Under the pieces are notes generated by a model. The model made no database searches. It was not told the origin of the DNA and saw only the letters and a program-made list of their open reading frames with translations. Shown in pieces: positions 1 through 5,621 of a DNA stretch of 11,577 nt. The first letter of the stretch is position 1. Each line of letters begins with the position of its first letter. The DNA lies in NCBI GenBank assembly GCA_964519355.1, contig CAZFJW010000041.1:1-11577 (forward strand), read 5' to 3'. The translations under genes and the position numbers were made by a program. The DNA comes from CAZBEA01 sp964519355. GTDB taxonomy: Bacteria; Patescibacteriota; Microgenomatia; Levybacterales; GWA1-39-11.

Positions 1-24
1 AATTCAAAAAACTATAATTAGGCC

Positions 25-177
25 ATGCGATACCCATGGGTTTGTCTTTCAATTTTTGGGGTATATACGGCAGGGGTTATCATCCAAAGCTTTGATATTG
101 TCAGCTCCACCACTCTCTACGTATACATAACTATCACAGTTCTTGTAATGTTCATGCTGGGATACGCTCGAGGCTAA
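25..177 (+). CDS. Small two-helix membrane protein, YPWV type (first copy)
   Basis: A 50-residue reading frame too short for most gene callers. It opens with MRYPWV at an ATG six bases after an in-frame TAG and ends at TAA just 9 bases before the ABC1 kinase gene. Two hydrophobic stretches (about residues 5-20 and 29-46) are separated by a short polar turn, so it should be an integral membrane hairpin. The start shares YPWV, then L, I, A, V and I at matching spacing, with the 60-residue protein on the other side of the kinase gene, which is the main reason to believe that it is real. There is no convincing Shine-Dalgarno site; it may be translated by coupling to a gene ending just upstream of the window. 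Function unknown. The resemblance to the second copy rests on short hydrophobic sequence, so homology is probable but not proven. Confidence 0.6.
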   Translation: MRYPWVCLSIFGVYTAGVIIQSFDIVSSTTLYVYITITVLVMFMLGYARG

Positions 178-186
178 CACTGTTCG

Positions 187-1671
187 ATGTTTAGATTTTT
201 TTATATTATCGGCGTGTTGGTAAAGTATGGGGTTATTTTCATCCTGCTCAAATTATCCTTATATAAAAAACCTACACAACTAATTCTGAAAGGCTTTTTC
301 GAAGAAGCAGGAGGATCCTTTATAAAATTCGGTCAACTCTTAGCGCTTCGGATTGATGTTCTCCCAAATGAATATTCTGCAGAAATTTTGGATCTTTTAG
401 ATAACGTTCGTCCCTTTTCATATCAGATCTTTAGTGGTATTTTTACTTCAGAACTTGGAGCCCCACCTGAGGATGTTTTTCGTGATGTTGAAAAGGAAGT
501 TTTTGCTTCTGGCTCTTTCGGACAAGTGCACCGCGCACGCCTTCAAGACGGAACCGTAGTAACAATCAAAATCATGCGTCCTGGAATTGAATCTGATGTT
601 GCGGTCGACATGATTGTAATCAGTCTGCTGGTATTTTTTGTTGATCTTTTTTTCAAAATACCCGCCCTTTCCTGGCACGAATTTGCTCAGGAATTCAAAA
701 AATGGACTCTTGAAGAACTTAACTATTTAACAGAGGCCGAACACGCACAAAAAATGTACAACAATTTAAAAGATGATCCTGATATTGTAATTCCAAAGAC
801 CTATACAAAATACTCCACCAGAAAAATTTTAGTACAAGACTATATTGATGGAATTCATCTAAGCAAAGTGCTTCTCGGACTTAAAAATGGAAAGCTTTCA
901 AGAGAAGATCTACTGAAATATGACATTGATATTGAAAAAATTCCGAGTGTTCTTTCTCAAGCGATTCTCCGACAGGAGTTCTATCATGGTTATTTCCATG
1001 CTGATGTCCATCCTGGGAATATTATTTTGTTAAAAGATAATAAAATTGGCCTTATTGATTTTGGAATCATTGGTGAATGGCGCCCATTGCAACATGAGTC
1101 ATTTATAAAATTTATGACCAACATGGGTGATGTTAATTTTAAGGAAGCTACATATTATTTTGCCGATATTGTATGTGAGGATATAAAACAAATGATAGGA
1201 AGCACGCTCCCAGCCAGTGTTCAGCAGAAAGACATAGATGACTTTTTGAGAGTTCTTACAAACCATTTCTCAGAAACTGTTGAAAAAACAATTATGGGGA
1301 GTGTTTCTGATCTTAAGGAAATGAAAACAGACTATTCTGTTGTATTTATGCGTCTTCTTTCCTCTGCTAAAAGCTATCGACTTAAAGTTCCAAGAGAACT
1401 TGCAACATTTATCAAACTCCTTGCAACACTCGGTTTTGTGTCTAAGCAGCTCAATAATCGCTATGAAATAAAGATGGAAATTCAAAGATTTTTCAAGGAA
1501 AATCCCAACCTTCCCTACCTTCCAGATCTGGGAACAACAGATATCCAAACACGAATAAACCGAGAAAAAGCAAGAGAACAACTGGCCAATTGGCTTGCGT
1601 ACTTAATTGAAAAAGATGTAAGCATATATAAACTTGTGAATGATTACATCAAAAAGTATAATGTACAGTAA
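187..1671 (+). CDS. ABC1/UbiB-family atypical kinase-like protein
   Basis: A 494-residue member of the ABC1/AarF/UbiB/COQ8 family, whose better-known members are membrane-associated ATP-binding proteins supporting isoprenoid-lipid (quinone) metabolism. In order: a hydrophobic N-terminus (about 6-23); the family KxGQ motif as KFGQ (47-50), followed by R55, D57 and P60; the nucleotide loop ASGSFGQVHRA (107-117), where the usual AAAS is ASGS; the VxIK lysine K128; the ExD position as E177-L-N179; a catalytic-loop motif HADVHPGN (271-278); and metal-binding DFG (291-293). All core kinase-like residues are present, so it should bind nucleotide. The C-terminus lacks the obvious transmembrane helices of classical UbiB. 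It begins 9 bases after one small membrane protein and ends 3 bases before a second. The ATG has only a poor AGG-like site 13 bases upstream. A quinone role is doubtful if the host is a CPR bacterium; the substrate is unknown. Confidence 0.93.
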   Translation: MFRFFYIIGVLVKYGVIFILLKLSLYKKPTQLILKGFFEEAGGSFIKFGQLLALRIDVLPNEYSAEILDLLDNVRPFSYQIFSGIFTSELGAPPEDVFRDVEKEVFASGSFGQVHRARLQDGTVVTIKIMRPGIESDVAVDMIVISLLVFFVDLFFKIPALSWHEFAQEFKKWTLEELNYLTEAEHAQKMYNNLKDDPDIVIPKTYTKYSTRKILVQDYIDGIHLSKVLLGLKNGKLSREDLLKYDIDIEKIPSVLSQAILRQEFYHGYFHADVHPGNIILLKDNKIGLIDFGIIGEWRPLQHESFIKFMTNMGDVNFKEATYYFADIVCEDIKQMIGSTLPASVQQKDIDDFLRVLTNHFSETVEKTIMGSVSDLKEMKTDYSVVFMRLLSSAKSYRLKVPRELATFIKLLATLGFVSKQLNNRYEIKMEIQRFFKENPNLPYLPDLGTTDIQTRINREKAREQLANWLAYLIEKDVSIYKLVNDYIKKYNVQ

Positions 1672-1674
1672 AAT

Positions 1675-1857
1675 ATGGAAAAATTTTTGAACATCTACAG
1701 CAAGTATCCGTGGGTAGCACTTATTATCGTTGCTCACTGGGTCGCAACAGTCTTTATCCTTACTCAAAGTGAAACAGCAGATGCTCCCAAGATACTCGGG
1801 CTAGCATTCGTATCGACAATAATTTTTACCTACTTTGGATTCAAAATTCCAAAATAA
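1675..1857 (+). CDS. Small two-helix membrane protein, YPWV type (second copy)
   Basis: A 60-residue protein starting 3 bases after the ABC1 kinase stop codon, so almost certainly co-transcribed and translationally coupled with it. A polar N-terminus (about 10 residues) leads into YPWVALIIVAHWVATVFIL (helix 1, about 11-29), a polar turn rich in S, E, T and D, and helix 2 (about 39-55), with a basic tail (KIPK). The YPWV opening and helix pattern match the small protein directly upstream of the kinase. Its TAA stop lies at the edge of the A tract of the downstream terminator. No family is recognised. A partner or regulatory subunit of the kinase is a reasonable guess from position only. Confidence 0.72.
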   Translation: MEKFLNIYSKYPWVALIIVAHWVATVFILTQSETADAPKILGLAFVSTIIFTYFGFKIPK

Positions 1858-1883
1858 AAACCCCCTAATAACTGGGGGTTTTT
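1856..1883. terminator. Bidirectional intrinsic terminator
   Basis: Perfect 10-bp inverted repeat AAAAACCCCC / GGGGGTTTTT with an 8-base loop (TAATAACT). The stem is flanked by its own A and T tracts, so it forms a GC hairpin followed by a run of T on either strand. It lies between the 3' ends of the + kinase cluster and the - hsp20 gene, 24 bases past the hsp20 stop, and can terminate both. It is the only clear intrinsic terminator in the window. Confidence 0.93.
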
Positions 1884-1907
1884 ATGCGAACAGCCCGTAA
1901 AAAGACT

Positions 1908-2333
1908 TTATTTCCCTTTACTCGTCACATCGATCTTCTTGAGTTTAGCAGCTTCCGAGAGTGGAGCATTTACAGTAATTACTCCATGCTCAATGTCTGC
2001 GGTTATTTTATTTGGATCTATCATGCGAGGCAATGCTGTTTGATAATTGAATGTACTGACCCTGTGAGATTGATATATAACTTTCTTTTTTTTCTTGTCT
2101 TCTTCATTCTCTTCATGTCTGCCTGCAATTCTCAGTACTCCATCCTCAAATGTCACCTCGACTTCATTTGGTAATAGCCCTGGAACTGACGCTTTGACTA
2201 CAATATCATTATCTGTTTCAAAAACCTCAAGTCCTCGAGCAGATTGAAAAATTGACCAATCTTCTTCATCCCAAATAGAAGGAATTTTATTTGTAAAAAA
2301 TGATTGAATTGAACGGATATCAGATCGTGTCAT
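1908..2333 (-). CDS. Small heat shock protein, Hsp20/alpha-crystallin family
   Basis: A 141-residue cytoplasmic ATP-independent holdase, of the usual length for bacterial Hsp20. A variable N-terminal arm (about 1-32) precedes the alpha-crystallin domain (about 33-125): GLEVFETDNDIVVKASVPGL, an EVEVTFEDGVLRIAGRHE strand pair, a lysine-rich loop (80-84), and the signature A/I-x-x-x-GVI-x-V near 113-121. The short tail carries I134-D-V136 in the place of the IxI/V motif that docks neighbouring subunits during oligomerisation. The ATG is fixed by a perfect Shine-Dalgarno sequence 7 bases away. Upstream lies a near-consensus CIRCE operator, so HrcA repression and heat or protein-stress induction are expected. 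It shares a 90-bp regulatory region with the PEGA/SH3 gene on the other strand. Confidence 0.96.
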   Translation of the reverse strand: MTRSDIRSIQSFFTNKIPSIWDEEDWSIFQSARGLEVFETDNDIVVKASVPGLLPNEVEVTFEDGVLRIAGRHEENEEDKKKKKVIYQSHRVSTFNYQTALPRMIDPNKITADIEHGVITVNAPLSEAAKLKKIDVTSKGK

Positions 2334-2340
2334 CGTATTT

Positions 2341-2349
2341 CACCTCCTT
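2341..2349 (-). promoter_or_regulatory. Perfect Shine-Dalgarno site of hsp20
   Basis: Read on the minus strand this is AAGGAGGTG, followed by AAATACG and the ATG: a 7-base spacing. It is the strongest ribosome binding site in the window and contrasts with neighbouring promoter-proximal genes, which have none. It fixes the hsp20 start. Confidence 0.92.
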
Positions 2350-2358
2350 TCATTTATA

Positions 2359-2385
2359 TTATCACTCTATCATATAGATTGCTAA
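2359..2385. promoter_or_regulatory. CIRCE operator (HrcA binding site)
   Basis: The + strand reads TTATCACTC-N9-GATTGCTAA. The CIRCE consensus is TTAGCACTC-N9-GAGTGCTAA, so 16 of 18 half-site bases match and the 9-base spacer is exact. Each arm carries one G-to-T change on the + strand. It overlaps the likely -10 region of the hsp20 promoter, a normal position for repression by HrcA. hrcA itself is not in the window. The match was found by eye. Confidence 0.85.
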
Positions 2386-2393
2386 TTTGTCAA
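2364..2393 (-). promoter_or_regulatory. hsp20 promoter
   Basis: On the minus strand a perfect -35 TTGACA (2393-2388) is followed after 18 bases by TAGAGT (2369-2364, four of six -10 consensus bases). Transcription would start near 2357, leaving about 24 bases of leader carrying the Shine-Dalgarno site. The -35 is certain by sequence; the choice of -10 is less so. CIRCE covers the -10 and spacer. Confidence 0.6.
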
Positions 2394-2415
2394 CATAAAC
2401 CTCTTTTGCTATGAT
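2387..2415 (+). promoter_or_regulatory. Promoter of the PEGA/SH3 gene, predicted leaderless
   Basis: TTGTCA (2387-2392), a 17-base spacer and TATGAT (2410-2415) make a near-consensus sigma-70-type promoter. The ATG at 2424 lies only 8 bases past the -10, so the expected start of transcription is at or within a few bases of the start codon, and no Shine-Dalgarno site exists. The -35 overlaps the -35 of the opposing hsp20 promoter (shared bases 2388-2392). Confidence 0.75.
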
Positions 2416-2423
2416 TAATTGCT

Positions 2424-3281
2424 ATGAAAAGAATACTTATTGGTATTGCAGCCGGAGTCATAATTTTGATTGGGCTTTTTTTAATTTATAAATTCTTCAT
2501 ACTGACTCGTTCGCAAGAAAAAGGAGCACTTCAAATAACCTCAAATATTAAAGCCCAAATTCTTTTAAATGGAAAGTACATAGGAGAAGCCCCGCTTTGT
2601 AAATGTAACGCTCAAGACGTAATTCCGATTGGAGAATATGAACTTAAGATAATTCCTCAAGATAAATCAGTGTCTGAATTCAATGCGAGAATCAAAATTT
2701 TACCAAATGTATTAACTGCAGTTGATCGCACCTTTTTGCCGGGAGCATTTGCAAGTGCATATATTATCACATTGGAAGAAAAAAGCACCAAAGATGCAGA
2801 GCTTTTTATCAGTGCAATTCCTGATGGAGCCCTTGTTTCAATTGATAGTAATCCGAGTGGTGTTACACCTCTTACAGAAAAAACATTACCTCCATCAGAA
2901 CATGAGATTGAAATACAAAAACAAGGATTTGCAAAAAAAACAATACGCGTAAGAACTGTTCCAGGATTTACGCTCGTTGTAAATGCACTCTTGGGTGTTG
3001 AGTCAGGAGAAGAAGAAATACTTGCCCCAACTGAAGAAAAAAGTCCCGAAGAAGCAGCTGAAGCCAAACCTAAAAAAATTGCAGAGATCTCATCTACTCC
3101 TACTGGATTTTTAAGAGTTAGAGAAGGGGCAGGTAAAAATTTTGCAGAAGTTGCGCAAGTCAAACCTGGCGAAAAATACCCAGTGCTTGAAGAACAAGAG
3201 TTATGGGTTAAAATTCAAATTGATACTCAAACCTCAGGATGGGTTTCTTCTGATTTTGTTGTAATTTCTACCCCTGAATAA
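2424..3281 (+). CDS. Membrane-anchored envelope protein with two PEGA domains and an SH3 domain
   Basis: A 285-residue protein predicted to sit outside the cytoplasmic membrane. MKR and a hydrophobic segment (about 4-28) form an uncleaved anchor or signal. Two PEGA-type beta domains follow: about 34-115 (ALQITSNIKAQILLNGKYIGEAP) and about 125-190 (ELFISAIPDGALVSIDSNPSG, TPLTEKTLPPSEHEIEIQKQGF), both with the usual strand, turn and GxY/GF layout. A Glu/Ala/Pro-rich linker (192-221) leads to a bacterial SH3 domain (about 222-282) with the typical LRVREGAGKNFAEVAQVKPGE and SGWVSSDFV signatures. Such domains commonly bind cell-wall or surface polymers, so a structural or wall-binding role is inferred; no enzymatic domain is present. 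The start is set by position: the ATG falls where the mRNA should begin. Its 3' end overlaps the converging ubiA-type gene by 14 bases. Confidence 0.9.
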   Translation: MKRILIGIAAGVIILIGLFLIYKFFILTRSQEKGALQITSNIKAQILLNGKYIGEAPLCKCNAQDVIPIGEYELKIIPQDKSVSEFNARIKILPNVLTAVDRTFLPGAFASAYIITLEEKSTKDAELFISAIPDGALVSIDSNPSGVTPLTEKTLPPSEHEIEIQKQGFAKKTIRVRTVPGFTLVVNALLGVESGEEEILAPTEEKSPEEAAEAKPKKIAEISSTPTGFLRVREGAGKNFAEVAQVKPGEKYPVLEEQELWVKIQIDTQTSGWVSSDFVVISTPE

Positions 3282-4212
3282 AATAAATAATAAACACTAC
3301 AAGAAAAACCCAGACTATCACAGATGATAATAATTGTTTGTCAGAGAGTAGAACTTTATCAGGACTTTCCCCTTCTTGTCTTTCATAAATATCCTGAAGA
3401 TAACGCATGAGACCGTAGAGAACTGGAATTATTGTAACCATAAGCCATTTTCTTTGAAGATAATACGGCAAATACTCAGGCAACAGAAGATCAAATCCAA
3501 GCTGTATTCCTCTTGGGTTTTCAAGAAAAGTAAACATTGAGTAAAAAAGAAATGTTGCGATGGCAAACATTGCAGTGTATGTATCAAGTAATGCCTCAGA
3601 GTAATGAGAAAGACTCTTTCGCACATCTGTTATTCGTGCACTTTGAAAATTCTTCAACAATGTAAGCTCAGACCTTCTTTTTCCAACCGCAAGAAAAAGC
3701 GACAAAGAAATTGTAGTTAAGAGGAGCCAAACAGAAATATGATACCCGCTTATTATGTCTCCTGCAACAACTCTTAAAATATATCCAACAGCAATAAAGA
3801 AAATGTCAAAAATTACAATATTTTTAAAAAAGAAAGAATAAGAAAGCTGTAAAAGAATATAAACAAGCGCAATTCCGATAAAAAATCCCCCTACTAGTGT
3901 TGAAAAATAATATGCAATTGATAGAGTTGCAATCAAAACAACAATCGCCTCTGGCATAGAAACCTTACCACTTGCAATTGGCCTTGCCTTTTTAAAAGGA
4001 TGAAGCCTATCCTTTTTAACATCGATTATGTCGTTAATAACGTACGTTGAGGAAGACAGAAAACAGAATGCTAAAAATCCCATTGACACTTTTGTCAAAA
4101 GATCTAAATCAAACATTTGTCCTGAAAAGGTAAGAGCTGCAAAAAGAGCAAGGTTTTTGATCCACTGACGTGGACGAAGAAGCTTCAGGATTTGAAAACT
4201 ATGACTCATCAT
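3268..4212 (-). CDS. UbiA-family prenyltransferase, decaprenyl-phosphate phosphoribosyltransferase-like
   Basis: A polytopic UbiA-superfamily enzyme of about 314 residues. It resembles the branch that moves phosphoribose from PRPP to a polyprenyl phosphate (mycobacterial Rv3806c/UbiA type) more than the quinone branch. Seen: RPRQWIKN near the N-terminus (13-20); first Asp-rich motif NDIIDVKKD (60-68) followed by HPFKKARPIASGKVS, the HP-x-K-x-RPIASG form typical of this branch; second motif YSFFFKNIVIFD (125-136); then GDIISGYHIS-W. About nine hydrophobic helices. Three start codons sit in a row: TTG 4215, ATG 4212, ATG 4209; the first ATG is chosen, with no Shine-Dalgarno site to decide. It overlaps the end of the WecA-like gene by 14 bases, so it is probably coupled to it, and it is last in the operon. 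No decaprenyl-phosphoryl-ribose epimerase (DprE) is visible, so the sugar's fate is open. Confidence 0.88.
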   Translation of the reverse strand: MMSHSFQILKLLRPRQWIKNLALFAALTFSGQMFDLDLLTKVSMGFLAFCFLSSSTYVINDIIDVKKDRLHPFKKARPIASGKVSMPEAIVVLIATLSIAYYFSTLVGGFFIGIALVYILLQLSYSFFFKNIVIFDIFFIAVGYILRVVAGDIISGYHISVWLLLTTISLSLFLAVGKRRSELTLLKNFQSARITDVRKSLSHYSEALLDTYTAMFAIATFLFYSMFTFLENPRGIQLGFDLLLPEYLPYYLQRKWLMVTIIPVLYGLMRYLQDIYERQEGESPDKVLLSDKQLLSSVIVWVFLVVFIIYFIQG

Positions 4213-5260
4213 CAAGACTTTTTTTATTAAAAATTCTAAGACTAAATATCATACCCGTAACTAAAACTACCAGTACCATTATAGCAAATAACTTTCCTTT
4301 GCTTGATAGACTTAATGCAACAATACCCAAAAGCAATGACATGGCCCAATAAAATCCTGCAATTCTTCTGTGTCCCCATCCGCGCGACAATAAAAGATGA
4401 TGGAGATGCTGTTTGTCATGCCAAAAAGGCGACCTGCCAGACGCAATTCTTCTTACAACTGTAAAAAGTGCATCAACTGTAGGGACTCCCATAACAAGTA
4501 TTGCTGTTGCGAGCTTTACCCCGGATATAAGTGAAAGAATTCCGAGAAAAAAACCTAATATTGTTGCGCTATACCCTGGAAAAATTTTTGCTGGATAATA
4601 ATTAAAAATTAAAAATCCCAATGAGGCGCCACCCACAATAAATGCAATTTGAGACACTTGAATATTTTCGCTCGTAAGAACCGGAAATCTGAGTGACGCG
4701 ATCCCAATTATTACAGCAGAAATCGCTGCAATTCCAGGCATTTGTCCATCCACTCCTTTACTCCAATTCAGCATATTCATAACCCATACTATCCAAATAA
4801 CAGCCAGCACTTGCGGCAACGCAATTGAAAAATTAAGCATTGGAATCAAATTCTCAACAGATAAAATTCCACCAAGTGGATTTGTTATAAATGGAAGACT
4901 TACACCTGTTAAGACAACTAAAATTGCACAAAAAATGTTTGATCCAAATCTTATATAAGGTGACAGGTCATATTTATCATCTAAAAGACCTGTTGCAACA
5001 ACTAAAAATCCAGCAAAAAGTATTGTTATTATTTGAGTATCCAGAGGTACTATAAAAATAGTTGACAGAGCAATTCCTATAAAAATTGCGAGCCCACCTG
5101 CTCTTGGAATTGGTTTTTTGTGGAGGATCGCTGGATGCTTATGTTTTTTGGGGTCATCAAGAAGCTTAAACCGGCGTGCCAGTTTGATAACAAGAGGAGT
5201 TACCACAAATGAAATAGCAAGACTAACAAGCAGGGATTTCAAAAAAAGATCAGCAATCAT
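4199..5260 (-). CDS. Divergent WecA/TagO/MraY-family polyprenyl-phosphate sugar-1-phosphate transferase
   Basis: A 353-residue protein with about ten transmembrane helices and the family framework: HKKPIPRAGGLAIF (47-60), GLLDDKYDLSP (91-101, with the DD pair D94/D95), VMNMLNWSKGVDGQMPG (160-176), FPGYSATILGF (227-237), PTVDALFTVVRR (260-271) and HLHH (285-288). The family places a sugar-1-phosphate from a UDP-sugar on undecaprenyl phosphate at the inner membrane face, starting lipid-linked glycans. Two positions are unusual: NxxNxxDGxDG is here NMLNWSKGVDG (first Asp is K168), and the GD-S-G motif is GYSA (Asp is Y230). Since those aspartates act in catalysis or metal binding in studied members, activity or substrate may differ. 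The ATG is 7 bases past the upstream stop and the 3' end overlaps the UbiA-type gene. Confidence 0.9.
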   Translation of the reverse strand: MIADLFLKSLLVSLAISFVVTPLVIKLARRFKLLDDPKKHKHPAILHKKPIPRAGGLAIFIGIALSTIFIVPLDTQIITILFAGFLVVATGLLDDKYDLSPYIRFGSNIFCAILVVLTGVSLPFITNPLGGILSVENLIPMLNFSIALPQVLAVIWIVWVMNMLNWSKGVDGQMPGIAAISAVIIGIASLRFPVLTSENIQVSQIAFIVGGASLGFLIFNYYPAKIFPGYSATILGFFLGILSLISGVKLATAILVMGVPTVDALFTVVRRIASGRSPFWHDKQHLHHLLLSRGWGHRRIAGFYWAMSLLLGIVALSLSSKGKLFAIMVLVVLVTGMIFSLRIFNKKSLDDES

Positions 5261-5267
5261 TATTTTA

Positions 5268-5621
5268 TTAGAAAACTAAAAATAAAACTTCACAGACAGC
5301 AAGAAATACTAGTAAAGAAATGAGAAATGAATTAAAAATTACTATTCTTCCAAGCAATGGATTTTTCTTATATAAAAATCCCCCTAATAAAAAGTTACTA
5401 GCTGTCACAGATAAAGTCAGGGGGATTAGGAATAAAAGAATTTTCGTTGGAACAATTCTGTCCTCCCCCCAACTAAGGCTGTTAAGTAACGGCGCGTAGG
5501 GCGGTAGGCTTTTATACAAAAACAACATCAGCAACCCCATTGTAAAAATAAACACTAACGAAAAAATAAGTGAGACTTTTACCACATTATCTTTTAGCAA
5601 CAGTTTAAAATTGTCTTTCAT
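5268..5621 (-). CDS. Small membrane protein of unknown function, LPP...SWGED pattern
   Basis: A 117-residue membrane protein with hydrophobic stretches at about 15-36, 60-82 and 92-117, and a conserved-looking extracytoplasmic loop LPPYAPLLNSLSWGEDR (39-55). I recall a similar LPP-x-x-PL-x-x-S-x-x-WGE pattern in many small hypothetical proteins of CPR bacteria, but cannot check this here. It overlaps the end of the GT39-type gene by 17 bases and is followed after 7 bases by the WecA-like gene, so it belongs to the glycan operon. A GAAGG run lies about 11 bases before the ATG. Function unknown; a partner of the membrane glycosyltransferases is possible from position only. Confidence 0.8.
   Translation of the reverse strand: MKDNFKLLLKDNVVKVSLIFSLVFIFTMGLLMLFLYKSLPPYAPLLNSLSWGEDRIVPTKILLFLIPLTLSVTASNFLLGGFLYKKNPLLGRIVIFNSFLISLLVFLAVCEVLFLVF

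Noticed and set aside
1884..2174. Open frame of 96 codons on + opposite hsp20
   Set aside because: It is antisense to an unmistakable Hsp20 domain, starts inside the terminator boundary, and its translation has no recognisable pattern.
2657..3163. Open frame of 168 codons on - opposite the PEGA/SH3 gene
   Set aside because: The + frame carries clear PEGA and SH3 motifs; the opposite frame is a Ser/Ala-rich shadow without start signals.
4213..4215. TTG as the start of the UbiA-type gene
   Set aside because: Two ATG codons follow directly (4212 and 4209); with no Shine-Dalgarno site favouring TTG, ATG is the better choice.
187..4215. Quinone biosynthesis, suggested by a UbiB-like and a UbiA-like protein in one window
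   Set aside because: The UbiA motifs fit the phosphoribosyl-polyprenol branch, the genes are in different transcription units, and no quinone-ring enzyme is present.
5377..5427. Nine-base perfect inverted repeat AATCCCCCT / AGGGGGATT with a 33-base loop, resembling a terminator stem
   Set aside because: It lies inside the 117-residue membrane protein gene, the loop is long, and no T tract follows; repeated Gly/Leu/Pro codons explain the G and C runs.
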